This document shows positions 10,922-19,881 of a DNA stretch of 25,461 nt, one piece after another (position 1 is the first letter of the stretch; every line of letters starts with the position of its first letter). The translations under genes and the position numbers were made by a program. The DNA is from Myxococcales bacterium (GTDB taxonomy: Bacteria; Desulfobacterota_B; Binatia; UBA1149; SPBQ01): the NCBI GenBank assembly GCA_004525875.1, contig SPBQ01000001.1:1-25461 (forward strand). The letters run 5' to 3'. Below the pieces are notes generated by a model, which saw nothing but the letters and a program-made list of their open reading frames with translations, was not told the origin of the DNA and ran no database searches.

Positions 10922-12723
10922 TAGTCGTCGCCTACCTTCAGGACGGCCAGGAAGGCCTCCTGGGGGATCTCGACGTTGCCGACCTGCTTCATTCTCCTTT
11001 TTCCTTCTTTCTGCTTCTCAAGCAACTTCCGCTTTCGCGTGATGTCACCGCCGTAGCACTTGGCCGTCACGTTCTTGCGCATGGCCGCGACGGTCTCGCG
11101 CGCGACGATCTTCGACCCGATCGCGGCCTGGATCACGATCTCGAACATCTGGCGCGGGATGAGCTTCTTCATCCTCAGCGCCAGCTCCCGGCCGCGGTAG
11201 TAGGCGCGATCGCGGTGGCAGATCATCGACAGCGCGTCGACACGGTCGCCGTTGATGAGCAAGTCGAGCTTGGCCAGCGGCGAAACCCGGAAGTCGATCG
11301 GCTCGTAGTCGAGCGAAGCATACCCGCGCGAGACAGACTTCAGCCGATCGTAGAAGTCGTAAACGATCTCGCTGAGCGGCAACTCGTAGAGGACGATCGC
11401 CCGTCCTGCGCTCGGGTACTTGAGCTCGCGTTGCTGCCCGCGCTTTTCCTCGCACAAGGCCAGGATGCCTCCCACATACTCGGTCGGCACGTGGATCGTC
11501 GCCAGGATATACGGCTCGGAGATCGACTCCACCTTCACGGGGTCCGGTAGCTTCGAGGGGCTGTCGATCTCGATCTCCGTACCGTCGGTCAGCGAGACCC
11601 GGTACGCGACCGTGGGAGCCGTGGTGATGAGGTCAAGACCGAACTCGCGTTCGAGACGTTCCTGCGTAATCTCGATGTGAAGAAGCCCGAGGAATCCGCA
11701 TCGAAACCCGAAGCCCAGCGCGATCGAGGTCTCGGGCTCGTAGAGGAACGACGAGTCGTTCAGTCGCAGCTTGTCGATCGCATCGCGCAGCGCCTCGTAC
11801 TGCGCGCTGTCGATCGGGAAGATACCGGCGAACACCATCGGCTTGACTTCTTTGAAACCCGGCAACGCCGCTGAGCACGGACGCGCGGCGTGCGTCACCG
11901 TGTCGCCGATACGCGCCTCGCCGATGTCCTTGATACTCGCCGCCATGAAACCGACTTCGCCAGCCGACAGGTAGTCCACCTCGACCGGACGGGGCGTGAA
12001 CGCCCCGATGCGCGTCACCTCGAAAGTCGAGCCGGCCTGCATCATGCGGATGCGGTCGCCCTTGCGGATCGAACCGTCCTTGATCCGGACCAAGACGACG
12101 GCGCCAAGATAGGGGTCGAACCAGCTGTCGAAGATCAGGGCCTTGAGCGGGGCGTCCGGATCGGCGTTCGGTGGCGGGATACGCTCGACGATCGCCTCGA
12201 GAACCGCGGCGACGCCGACGCCGGTCTTGGCGCTCACCTCGAGCGCGTCGGAGGCATCCAGGCCGATCACGTCCTCGATCTCCTTGCGGGCGAACGCCGG
12301 GTCGGCGCTCGGCAGATCGATCTTGTTGAGGACGGGCACGATCGCCAGGCCGCCGTCCACGGCCAGATAGGTGTTCGCCAGCGTCTGCGCTTCCACCCCC
12401 TGGCTCGCATCGACAACCAGTAGCGCCCCTTCGCAGGCGCCGAGCGACCGGGAAACCTCATAGGAGAAGTCCACGTGACCGGGCGTGTCGATCAAGTTCA
12501 GCATGTAGCGTTCGCCGTCCGCCGCGTCGTAGAGGAGACGCACCGCACGGGCCTTGATCGTGATACCGCGCTCGCGCTCGAGATCCATGTCGTCGAGCAG
12601 CTGCGCGGACATGTCCCGGGCCGAGACCGTGCCGGTGAGCTCTAGCAGACGGTCGGCGAGCGTCGACTTCCCGTGGTCGATGTGCGCGATGATCGAGAAG
12701 TTGCGGATCCGCTCAGCCTTCAT
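10921..12723 (-). CDS. lepA: Elongation factor 4 (LepA), ribosomal back-translocase GTPase
   Basis: LepA is a translational GTPase that acts on ribosomes in unusual states and influences initiation and recovery under stress. The 600 residues are standard. The G1 loop AHIDHGKST is at 13-21, the G2 region [12 protein letters not shown] at 48-59, DTPGHVDF at 79-86, and NKID at 133-136. The LepA-specific C-terminal domain near the end is present ([20 protein letters not shown]). Its ATG lies 38 bp after the epimerase stop, with only a weak AGG as ribosome site. The gene ends in TAG, which also provides the first base of the lepB start. Confidence 0.98.
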   Translation of the reverse strand: MKAERIRNFSIIAHIDHGKSTLADRLLELTGTVSARDMSAQLLDDMDLERERGITIKARAVRLLYDAADGERYMLNLIDTPGHVDFSYEVSRSLGACEGALLVVDASQGVEAQTLANTYLAVDGGLAIVPVLNKIDLPSADPAFARKEIEDVIGLDASDALEVSAKTGVGVAAVLEAIVERIPPPNADPDAPLKALIFDSWFDPYLGAVVLVRIKDGSIRKGDRIRMMQAGSTFEVTRIGAFTPRPVEVDYLSAGEVGFMAASIKDIGEARIGDTVTHAARPCSAALPGFKEVKPMVFAGIFPIDSAQYEALRDAIDKLRLNDSSFLYEPETSIALGFGFRCGFLGLLHIEITQERLEREFGLDLITTAPTVAYRVSLTDGTEIEIDSPSKLPDPVKVESISEPYILATIHVPTEYVGGILALCEEKRGQQRELKYPSAGRAIVLYELPLSEIVYDFYDRLKSVSRGYASLDYEPIDFRVSPLAKLDLLINGDRVDALSMICHRDRAYYRGRELALRMKKLIPRQMFEIVIQAAIGSKIVARETVAAMRKNVTAKCYGGDITRKRKLLEKQKEGKRRMKQVGNVEIPQEAFLAVLKVGDD

Positions 12724-12761
12724 GGGAAAGGCGCCTGCGCGAGCAGGGCCAACCCTCCTCG

Positions 12762-13682
12762 CTACGACCGAGTACGGAAGAAGTCAACCGTCGAGACGAG
12801 TCCTGCGGAGAGCTCCGTCGTCGGCGTCCAGCCGAGAACCGCTCCGGCCTTGGATACGTCGAGAACATTGCGCCGCACCTCACCATCCTTCGCCGGCCCG
12901 TGCACAGCCTTCCCTTTCCCTCCCACCAGCTCCTTGACGCGATCGTAGAGCTCGACCACGTTCGACTCCTTGCCCGTGCCGATGTTCACCGAGCCGCGGA
13001 AGTCGCCCTCCAGCGCGGCCACGTTGGCACGCACGACATCGCCGACGAAAACGTAGTCGCGCGTCTGCAGACCGTCGCCGAAGATCGTCACGTCCTTGTC
13101 GGCCAGCAGGTTCTGACAAAAAATCGCGATCACTCCGGCCTCGCCGTGCGGATCCTGTCGCGGCCCGTAAACATTCGAGTAGCGTAGCGCCACGTAGTCC
13201 ACCCCGTGAATACGGCTGTAGTAATAGAGGTAGTGCTCACTCGTGAGCTTGCTAACGCCGTACGGACAAACCGGGTGGGTCTCGAACTCCTCGGTCGCAG
13301 GCAGCGTCTCCGGCTCGCCGTAAACGGTTCCCCCCGACGACGCGAACAGGACACGTTTCAGTCCCGACTTGCGAGCACGCTCGATAATATTGATCAGGCC
13401 GAGGATGTTGACGTCCGCGTCAAAGAGAGGGTCGTCCACCGAGACACGCACGTTCATCTGAGCCGCGTGGTGATTGATGACCTCGGGTGCGAAATCAGCA
13501 ACCGCGTCCGCGCCTTCGGCCGATCGGACGTCGGCGCGCAATAGTGACACGCCGTCGGGAACGTTCTCCTCATGGCCGCTGAAGAGGCTGTCGAGAACCG
13601 CCACTTCGTGACCAGCATCCGCATATGCCTGCGCGATGTGCGAGCCGATGAAGCCAGCGCCGCCGGTAACCAGGATCCGCAT
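12762..13682 (-). CDS. NAD-dependent nucleotide-sugar 4-epimerase (GalE-like, extended SDR)
   Basis: This 306-residue extended short-chain dehydrogenase/reductase has the NAD-binding motif GGAGFIG at 7-13. The catalytic Ser/Thr region is SSGGTVYG (115-122), with the Tyr/Lys pair Y141 and K145 in YGVSK. The sequence most resembles short UDP-glucose 4-epimerases. However, it follows UDP-glucose dehydrogenase and UDP-glucuronate decarboxylase, so UDP-xylose to UDP-arabinose epimerisation is equally possible. Sequence alone does not settle the substrate. GAGGAA lies just before the ATG, and the gene begins 12 bp after the decarboxylase stop. It ends in TAG. Confidence 0.88.
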   Translation of the reverse strand: MRILVTGGAGFIGSHIAQAYADAGHEVAVLDSLFSGHEENVPDGVSLLRADVRSAEGADAVADFAPEVINHHAAQMNVRVSVDDPLFDADVNILGLINIIERARKSGLKRVLFASSGGTVYGEPETLPATEEFETHPVCPYGVSKLTSEHYLYYYSRIHGVDYVALRYSNVYGPRQDPHGEAGVIAIFCQNLLADKDVTIFGDGLQTRDYVFVGDVVRANVAALEGDFRGSVNIGTGKESNVVELYDRVKELVGGKGKAVHGPAKDGEVRRNVLDVSKAGAVLGWTPTTELSAGLVSTVDFFRTRS

Positions 13683-13694
13683 CGTCTTCCTCGT

Positions 13695-14636
13695 TCAGGT
13701 TCCCTGGAGCTTCTCGCGGAAGTACTCGATCGCGTTGCCGAGACCGACCTCGAGCGGAACCCGCGGCTCCCATCCGAGCAATCGCTTGGCCTTGCCGATG
13801 TCGGGCTGGCGGACCTTAGGGTCGTCGGTCGGGAGCGGGCGCTCCTCGATCACGGAGGAAGAACCCGACAGTTCTTTGATCTTCACCGCGAAGTCGCGGA
13901 TCGTCATCTCGTTCGGGTTGCCCAGATTGGTCGGATCCTTCTCGTCCGACCAGAGCAGGCGCGTCAAGCCCTCGACGAGGTCGTCGACGTAGCAGAAGCT
14001 GCGCGTCTGCGACCCGTCTCCATACACCGTCAACGGCTCACCACGCAGCGCCTGGCAGATGAAGTTCGGTACCACGCGTCCGTCGCGCATGCGCATTCGC
14101 GGGCCGTAGGTATTGAAGATCCGGGCGATCCTCGTCTGGACGCCGTGGGTTCGCATGTAGGCCATCGTCATGGCTTCCATGAAGCGCTTCGCCTCGTCGT
14201 ACACCCCGCGCGGGCCGACGGGATTGACGTTACCCCAGTAGCTCTCCTCCTGGGGATGCACGAGCGGGTCGCCGTAAACCTCGGAAGTGGACGCCACGAG
14301 GATGCGTGCGCCCTTCTCCTTGGCAAGGCCGAGAGCCTTGTGGGTGCCCAACGAGCCGACCTTGAGCGTCTGGATCGGCAGCTCGAGGTAGTCCACCGGG
14401 CTGGCGGGCGACGCGAAGTGCATGATCGCATCCAGGGGGCCTTTTACATACAGGTAGGTGGTGATGTCCTGCTCGAGGAACGTGAAATGCGGACTCGCGA
14501 GCAGGTGCGCGACGTTGTCGCGCTCGCCCGTGAGCAGGTTGTCGACACAGATGACCTCGTGGTCTTCGCCGATGAAGCGTTCACACAGATGCGAGCCGAT
14601 GAAGCCCGCACCTCCCGTCACCAGTATCCTTGCCAT
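13695..14636 (-). CDS. uxs: UDP-glucuronate decarboxylase (UDP-xylose synthase)
   Basis: The enzyme converts UDP-glucuronate to UDP-xylose. The 313 residues form an extended SDR fold with GGAGFIG at 8-14 and Y146/K150 in GVYDEAK. Family-specific signatures are strong: [15 protein letters not shown] (73-87), [15 protein letters not shown] (115-129) and [12 protein letters not shown] (133-144). The Glu of TSEVYG separates UXS-type decarboxylases from plain epimerases or dehydratases. It lies 36 bp downstream of ugd, whose product is its substrate, so the two steps should work in sequence. No N-terminal membrane segment is present, so it should be cytosolic. Confidence 0.94.
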   Translation of the reverse strand: MARILVTGGAGFIGSHLCERFIGEDHEVICVDNLLTGERDNVAHLLASPHFTFLEQDITTYLYVKGPLDAIMHFASPASPVDYLELPIQTLKVGSLGTHKALGLAKEKGARILVASTSEVYGDPLVHPQEESYWGNVNPVGPRGVYDEAKRFMEAMTMAYMRTHGVQTRIARIFNTYGPRMRMRDGRVVPNFICQALRGEPLTVYGDGSQTRSFCYVDDLVEGLTRLLWSDEKDPTNLGNPNEMTIRDFAVKIKELSGSSSVIEERPLPTDDPKVRQPDIGKAKRLLGWEPRVPLEVGLGNAIEYFREKLQGT

Positions 14637-14672
14637 CCCAGAGCCCGCCTTGCCGTGCGACGCGCGGCCGTC

Positions 14673-16001
14673 CTATCCGGTCTCCACCTGCTGTACCTGC
14701 GGTCTGCCGATCGGGAAGTACGAAAACCCGATCTTACGCATCGAGTCGGGCTCCCAGAGGTTGCGACCGTCGAAGATCACCGGCTCGTTGAGGAGTTCCT
14801 TCACGCGGTCGAAGTCCGGCCGGCGGAACTCGTTCCACTCGGTCACGACCAGCAACGCGTCAGCGCCATCGAGCGCTTCGTAGTTCTGCCGATGATACGT
14901 GATGCGATCGCCGAAGATCCCGCGCGCAACCTCCATCGCCTCCGGGTCATGCACGCGCACGGTGCATCCGGCCGCAAGCAGGTCCTCGATCAGGCCGATG
15001 GCCGGCGCCTCGCGCATGTCGTCGGTGCGCGGCTTGAACGCCAGGCCCCACATCCCGAACGTCCGGCCCCGAAGCGTCCCGTCGTAGAAGCTGTCGATCT
15101 TCTCGAACAATCGCTTCTTCTGTCGATTGTTGACCTCGTCCACCGCACGAAGAATTGAAAAGTCGCTGCGATTCTCCGCCGCCGTGTGGATGATTGCGCG
15201 CACGTCCTTCGGGAAGCACGATCCACCGTAGCCGAGACCGGCATAGAGGAACGCCGAACCGATGCGCGAATCGAAGCCCATGCCCTGCCGTACGTGAGAA
15301 ACGTCCGCGCCGACCTGCTCACAAAGATTCGCGACCTCATTCATGAACGAGATGCGCGTGGCGAGAAGCGAGTTTGCCGCGTACTTCGTCATCTCGGCGC
15401 TCGCGTTGTCCATGATCAGGATCGGTGCGCCGCTGCGGCAGAACGGCGAGTACAGATCCTTGATGATCTCGCCGGCGCGCTCGTCCGCACAGCCGATCAC
15501 GACGCGATCCGGCTTGAGGAAGTCGTCGATCGCGGCGCCCTCTTTCATGAACTCCGGATTAGACACGATGTCGAAGGGATGATCGGTGGCAGCAGCAACC
15601 TCGGTCGTGACCCGCTTGTGGGTGCCGACCGGAACCGTGCTCTTGGTCACGATCACACGGTAGCCGTCCATGCACTCGCCGATGTTGCGAGCTACCGTCC
15701 AGACCGCGCTGAGATCAGGCGCGAAGTCCCTATCGCCCTGCGGCGTACCTACGGCGATGAAGCAGACCAGCGCGTGGCGCACAGCCGTCGTGAGGTCAGT
15801 GGTGAAGGCGAGGCGCCCCTCCTCCACGTTGCGCTTGATGAGCTCCTCGAGGCCCGGCTCGTAGATGGGCACCTTGCCCTGCCGGAGCGCCTCGACCTTG
15901 GCCTCATCGATATCGACGCAGATGACGTCGTTGCCGGTCTCGGCGAAACAGGTTCCCGCCACGAGGCCGACATATCCGGTCCCGACTACACAGACTCTCA
16001 C
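14673..16001 (-). CDS. ugd: UDP-glucose 6-dehydrogenase
   Basis: Ugd oxidises UDP-glucose twice with NAD to give UDP-glucuronate. The 442 residues match the family. The NAD-binding motif GTGYVGL lies at 7-13, AVGTPQ at 83-88, and the conserved NPEFMKEGAAIDDF at 148-161. The thioester-forming cysteine is C262 in YGGSCFPKD. The C-terminal UDP-binding domain includes WGLAFKPRTDDMREAPA. The start is GTG at 16001, with a clean AGGAGG 4-5 nt upstream. The gene ends in TAG. It supplies the decarboxylase that follows. Confidence 0.97.
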   Translation of the reverse strand: MRVCVVGTGYVGLVAGTCFAETGNDVICVDIDEAKVEALRQGKVPIYEPGLEELIKRNVEEGRLAFTTDLTTAVRHALVCFIAVGTPQGDRDFAPDLSAVWTVARNIGECMDGYRVIVTKSTVPVGTHKRVTTEVAAATDHPFDIVSNPEFMKEGAAIDDFLKPDRVVIGCADERAGEIIKDLYSPFCRSGAPILIMDNASAEMTKYAANSLLATRISFMNEVANLCEQVGADVSHVRQGMGFDSRIGSAFLYAGLGYGGSCFPKDVRAIIHTAAENRSDFSILRAVDEVNNRQKKRLFEKIDSFYDGTLRGRTFGMWGLAFKPRTDDMREAPAIGLIEDLLAAGCTVRVHDPEAMEVARGIFGDRITYHRQNYEALDGADALLVVTEWNEFRRPDFDRVKELLNEPVIFDGRNLWEPDSMRKIGFSYFPIGRPQVQQVETG

Positions 16002-16009
16002 GTGGCCTC

Positions 16010-17083
16010 CTATCGGAAGACTGCAGGGGCTGGAAAAAGACGGAGCGGCAGTCCGGTCAGAATACTATCAGCGGCCTCCCAGACCGGCAACAATCGGTCC
16101 GGGGCCCCGCACGCGGCCGCTCGCGTCCCCGGAACGCGCCTCGAGCACCTCGGCACCACGTAGACCGGCTTGTCCTGACTCTCGTGATAGGTGCGGGCCA
16201 GCATCTCACCGAGCAGGCCCAGCGTTACCAGCTGCACACTGGTGACGCTGAGCAGGATGCCCAGGAGAACGATCGGCCGGCCGCCGAGTTCGACGCCGAG
16301 GAACAGCTTCTCGATCGCCAGCCAGGCCAGCAGGCCGCCGCCGGCGACCCCGACGCACAGCCCGAGCAGGCCGAAGACCTGGATCGGACGCGTGGCAAAC
16401 GCCGAGAGGAATTTCACGGTGATCAGGTCGAGCACGACGCGCACCGTGCGACCCAGGCCGTACTTCGAGTCGCCGTAGCGACGCGGACGATGGTTGACCT
16501 CGATCTCGGCGATCACCGCGCCCATGTCGTCGGCGATCGCCGGGATGAAGCGATGCATCTCGCCGTACAGCCGCAGTCCTTTCGCAATCTCCGCACGGTA
16601 GGCCTTCAGCATACAGCCGTAGTCGTGGACCTTGACGCGCGTCGCGCGACGGATGATCCAGTTCGCGACGAGCGACGGGAGGCGGCGTCGCAGAAATCCG
16701 TCCTTGCGATCACGCCGCCAGCCGGTAACGAGATCGAACCCTTCGTCGAGCTTGTCGAGCAGCGCGGGAATGTCGGCCGGATCGTTCTGTAGATCGCCAT
16801 CGAGCGTGACGATGATCGAGCCGGCCGCTCGCCGGAAGCCCGCAGACATCGCGGCCGTCTGTCCGAAGTTCTTGCGCAGGAGGACGACCTGGACACGGTC
16901 GTCGCCGGCGTGGATACGCCGCAAGACCTCGCGGCTACCGTCCTCCGACCCGTCGTCGACGTAGATCACCTCGTAGCTATAGCCCGGACCGAGACCGTCC
17001 ATCGCGGCGACGATCTCCTCGTGTAGCCGCTCGAGGTTCTCGCGCTCGTTATAGATGGGAACGACTACGGAGATGTCCATCAT
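16010..17083 (-). CDS. Family 2 glycosyltransferase, polyprenyl-phosphate type, with an apparently frameshifted C-terminus
   Basis: This is a DPM1/GtrB/ArnC-like enzyme that transfers a sugar from a nucleotide donor to a polyprenyl-phosphate carrier at the inner face of the membrane. The GT-A domain shows VVVPIYNERENL (6-17), YVDDGSEDGS (41-50) and the metal-binding DGD at 95-97. Two membrane segments follow, at about 234-257 and 269-292. Homologues usually end soon after a YVVREVL-like stretch. Here the sequence reads YVVPRCSRR and continues 47 further residues with atypical codons. Reading two bases on restores EVLEARSG and a TGA at 16070..16068. This suggests one lost base near 16152. The start is ATG at 17083 or 17080. 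The sugar substrate is unknown; xylose, arabinose or glucose fit the neighbours. Confidence 0.9.
   Translation of the reverse strand: MMDISVVVPIYNERENLERLHEEIVAAMDGLGPGYSYEVIYVDDGSEDGSREVLRRIHAGDDRVQVVLLRKNFGQTAAMSAGFRRAAGSIIVTLDGDLQNDPADIPALLDKLDEGFDLVTGWRRDRKDGFLRRRLPSLVANWIIRRATRVKVHDYGCMLKAYRAEIAKGLRLYGEMHRFIPAIADDMGAVIAEIEVNHRPRRYGDSKYGLGRTVRVVLDLITVKFLSAFATRPIQVFGLLGLCVGVAGGGLLAWLAIEKLFLGVELGGRPIVLLGILLSVTSVQLVTLGLLGEMLARTYHESQDKPVYVVPRCSRRVPGTRAAACGAPDRLLPVWEAADSILTGLPLRLFPAPAVFR
16034..16058 (-). terminator. Weak hairpin with a T run before ugd
   Basis: On the minus strand, GACCGGA pairs with TCCGTC (one bulged C) around a 7-nt loop, followed by five T residues. It becomes intergenic if the glycosyltransferase really ends at 16068. 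It lies about 30 bp before the ugd start, so it would lower rather than end expression of ugd and later genes. Confidence 0.3.
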
Positions 17084-17100
17084 GCAGCGACGCCCGGCTC

Positions 17101-18012
17101 TCAGGTGTGGAAATCAGTGAGCGCCATGAACTGACGGTAGCGGTCGTCGACGTCGTTACGCGAGAGAGATTTCAGGCGTCCAAGCCCGAAGTCCTCGACG
17201 GCGAACGAGGCGACCACGCTTCCGTGGACGATGGCCCGACGCAGGCTCTTGCGCGTCACCTCCCCCGCCGTCGCTAGACTACCGAACAATCCGCCCGCGA
17301 AGCAGTCCCCCGCACCCGTCGGATCGACCACCGTCTCGAGCGGAAACGCCGGCACGGCGAAAATGTCGTCGGCCGCGAACTGCAGCGCCCCGTACTCTCC
17401 ACGCTTGATAATAAGCGTGTCGGGCCCCATCTCCAGGATCTTGCGCGCGGCCGCCACCACGTTCGTCTCGCCCGAGAGCTGGACCGCCTCCGAGTCGTTG
17501 ATCGACAGCAGATCCACCTTCGACAGCAACCGCTCGAGCTCCTGCCGGCTGCCCTCGATCCAGTGGTCCATCGTGTCCGCACCGATGAGCTTCACCGAAC
17601 GAAGCTGGGAGAGGACTTTGTCCTGAAGATCGGGCTGGATGTTGGCGAGAAACACCAGCTCGCTGTCGCGGTAGGCGTCGGGCAGGTCCGGGCTGAAATC
17701 GCCGAACACGTTGAGCTGCAAGTCGAGCGTGTCGCGGATGTTGACGTCCTCATGGTAGCGGCCCGTCCAGCGAAACGTGCGCCCCTCGACGACCTCCAGT
17801 CCCTCGAGACTGATGCCGCGCGACTCGAGAAAGCTCCGCTCCTCTTCCGGGAAGTCGCTACCCACGACGCCGACCATGTTGACGGGCGCGAAGAAACTGG
17901 CCGCCACCGAAAAGTACGAGCACGATCCGCCGAGCACCTCCGGCGCCTTTCCCGCCGGCGTCTCGATCGTATCGAGCGCCACCGACCCCACGACACACAC
18001 CGAACTGCTCAT
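17101..18012 (-). CDS. PfkB-family carbohydrate or nucleoside kinase
   Basis: This ribokinase-fold kinase of 303 residues is probably cytosolic. The N-terminal GSVALDTI (9-16) and GGSCSYFSVAASFF (28-41) form the substrate side. The C-terminal signature DPTGAGDCFAGG (230-241) contains the likely catalytic base D236 and the anion hole. KRGEYGAL (203-210) is the usual nucleotide-site stretch. The substrate cannot be read from sequence. The ATG overlaps the mtnP stop as ATGA, so the two are coupled. A role in handling the adenine- or ribose-derived product of methylthioadenosine breakdown is a reasonable guess, but it lacks the fold of the known methylthioribose kinase MtnK. Adenosine kinase and ribokinase activities are alternatives. 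Confidence 0.9.
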   Translation of the reverse strand: MSSSVCVVGSVALDTIETPAGKAPEVLGGSCSYFSVAASFFAPVNMVGVVGSDFPEEERSFLESRGISLEGLEVVEGRTFRWTGRYHEDVNIRDTLDLQLNVFGDFSPDLPDAYRDSELVFLANIQPDLQDKVLSQLRSVKLIGADTMDHWIEGSRQELERLLSKVDLLSINDSEAVQLSGETNVVAAARKILEMGPDTLIIKRGEYGALQFAADDIFAVPAFPLETVVDPTGAGDCFAGGLFGSLATAGEVTRKSLRRAIVHGSVVASFAVEDFGLGRLKSLSRNDVDDRYRQFMALTDFHT

Positions 18013-18884
18013 CCCTGCTGGTCTCCTGTTTTCATGACCCGTCCGGCCACGACTGCGAGCGCCTGCGCTCGCTCGACCGGGATCCGGGCCGGGTCGGTGA
18101 TGATGGCCGCATCGAGCGCGGTGCGGCAGCCGCACTCACGTGTGTCGGCGATCCGCGTCGCGATGCGGCGAATGATGGCGCGCGCGAGCTCCGAGTTCGC
18201 CTGCAGTACACGCAGCACGTCGCCGATATCAACCGCCTCTTCCTCGTCGCGCCAGCAATCGTAGTCGGTCGCCGTCGCCAGCGTCACGAAGCAGAGCTCG
18301 GCCTCACGCGCCAGCTTCGCCTCTTGAAGATTCGTCATGCCGATGATGTCACCGCCCCAGGAGCGGTACAGGTGCGACTCCGCCCGCGTGGAGAACTGCG
18401 GCCCTTCCATGCAAACGTAGGTGCCGCCCGCATGCACGCTCGCGCCAGCCTCCTCCGAGCACTCGGCGGCCAGCGGGCTCAGCGCGGGACAGAACGGATC
18501 TGCGAATGCGACGTGCGCCACGACGCCGTCGCCGAAGAACGTCGAGACACGCCCACGCGTCCGGTCGATGAACTGGTCCGGCACCACCACGTCGCCCGGC
18601 GCGATCTCCTCGCGCAGGCTGCCGACCGCGGACAGCGACACGATGGCATCGGCGCCAAGCGCCTTGAAGCCGTAAATGTTTGCCCGGAAGTTGAGCTCGG
18701 ACGGCGCGATACGGTGCCCGACTCCGTGACGCGGCAGGAATGCGAGCCGCCGCCCCGCCAGCGTCCCCACGACGTAGTCGTCCGACGGCGCACCGAAGGG
18801 CGTGTCGAGCGCGATGCGCTCGACGTCCTCGAGGTCCTGCATCTCGTACAGGCCACTGCCTCCGATGATCCCCAGGAGCGACAA
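18009..18884 (-). CDS. mtnP: S-methyl-5'-thioadenosine phosphorylase
   Basis: MtnP splits methylthioadenosine, a polyamine and quorum-signal by-product, into adenine and methylthioribose-1-phosphate. The 291 residues match the PNP/MTAP family 2. IGGSGLY is at 7-13 and the phosphate-site PRHGVGHRIAP at 51-61. MEGPQFSTRAES (159-170) and GMTNLQEAKLAREAELCF (182-199) are signatures. TATDYDCW (204-211) has the two Asp residues that favour adenine-type substrates over guanine or hypoxanthine. The start is TTG at 18884, with AGGA about 8 nt upstream; the SLLGIIGGSG beginning fits the family and no nearby ATG does. The end overlaps the PfkB kinase start. Confidence 0.94.
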   Translation of the reverse strand: MSLLGIIGGSGLYEMQDLEDVERIALDTPFGAPSDDYVVGTLAGRRLAFLPRHGVGHRIAPSELNFRANIYGFKALGADAIVSLSAVGSLREEIAPGDVVVPDQFIDRTRGRVSTFFGDGVVAHVAFADPFCPALSPLAAECSEEAGASVHAGGTYVCMEGPQFSTRAESHLYRSWGGDIIGMTNLQEAKLAREAELCFVTLATATDYDCWRDEEEAVDIGDVLRVLQANSELARAIIRRIATRIADTRECGCRTALDAAIITDPARIPVERAQALAVVAGRVMKTGDQQG

Positions 18885-18934
18885 GCCGTCGATCCTACCG
18901 GCTGCCGTGCGCAGAGGAAACGCCTGCCGACACG

Positions 18935-19870
18935 TCAGCCGCGAACGAACGACACCCGGGGGCCGGGTTCCAGGGTCAGCACCCGGACGGGGTCGAGGAT
19001 CTCGCCGTTGATCGTGTAGGGCTGCGGCTCGGCGAACTCGATCACCACGTGCGCGGCTACATTGTCGTAGAGGTTATCGAGGTCGGCAGGAAAGCCGCGG
19101 AAGAAGCGCCAGAGCTTGCCGAGCAGCTGCCCAGCCGTGCTGCTGCCGGCCAGCAGGTGGTAATAGCCACGCTTGCGCGCGCTGAGATAGAACGGCTTCA
19201 CGCCGAGCCCGATATGCGCCACCGAGCTGGCCAGGATCATCGTATAGCCTCGGTACGGAACGTGCTCGCCGTCGCACTCTACGTCGGCCTCGATGGTGGT
19301 CACCACCGCGCCGATCAGCGACGTGCCGAAGATCCATGAAATGCCGCACACTGATAGCAGCCCGAACGCCCGCAGCGGGCCGGGCTTACGTCCGCTGTAG
19401 TAGAGCCTGAGGAAATTCGTGATGAGACCGGCACCGACGATGTACCCGTAGTGCTCACCGTTTACGCAGATCAAGTTCCGCTCAGTGACCTCGTGCGTGC
19501 GCCCCTGCCGATAGTCCTTGATCACGTGCGCGAGCATCGACTCCGCGCAACGGCGCCGCGCCCCGATCGTACGCGCGAGATTGTTGATCGTCCCGGCGCG
19601 AAGCGGGAGCAGCAGCGGCAGCGGGCGCTCACCCCATAGCCGCACCATCCGCGAAATCACGTGGAAGAAGCTGCCGTCACCGCCACACACGGCGACGATC
19701 TCGGCGCGGTCGTCGCGAAATCGCACGAGCGCGGCGTCGAGCTCGGCAAGATCGGACGTGGCAATGACCTCACCGTCGTCGCCGACGATCGACTCGAAGC
19801 GCGCAACGCGGCCCGGCCGCCGCTTGTTACCGCTTGCACGGGGATTGACGATGATCCCGATGCCGCCCAT
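18935..19870 (-). CDS. Diacylglycerol kinase-family lipid kinase
   Basis: This 311-residue protein belongs to the DAGK catalytic-domain superfamily (YegS/DgkB/BmrU-like). These enzymes phosphorylate diacylglycerol or related lipids at the membrane. The N-terminus GIGIIVNPRASGNK (3-16) and the nucleotide loop CGGDGSFFHV (62-71) are typical. GTINNLART (93-101) stands where most members have GTANDFAR. The second domain reads as a beta-sandwich ending in EPQPYTINGEIL, matching the usual DGE-like element as NGE. No membrane segment is clear. The substrate is unknown. It starts 11 bp after rlmN and ends 50 bp before mtnP, so it appears to be co-transcribed but not functionally tied to them. Confidence 0.88.
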   Translation of the reverse strand: MGGIGIIVNPRASGNKRRPGRVARFESIVGDDGEVIATSDLAELDAALVRFRDDRAEIVAVCGGDGSFFHVISRMVRLWGERPLPLLLPLRAGTINNLARTIGARRRCAESMLAHVIKDYRQGRTHEVTERNLICVNGEHYGYIVGAGLITNFLRLYYSGRKPGPLRAFGLLSVCGISWIFGTSLIGAVVTTIEADVECDGEHVPYRGYTMILASSVAHIGLGVKPFYLSARKRGYYHLLAGSSTAGQLLGKLWRFFRGFPADLDNLYDNVAAHVVIEFAEPQPYTINGEILDPVRVLTLEPGPRVSFVRG

Positions 19871-19881
19871 CGCATCGCGTC

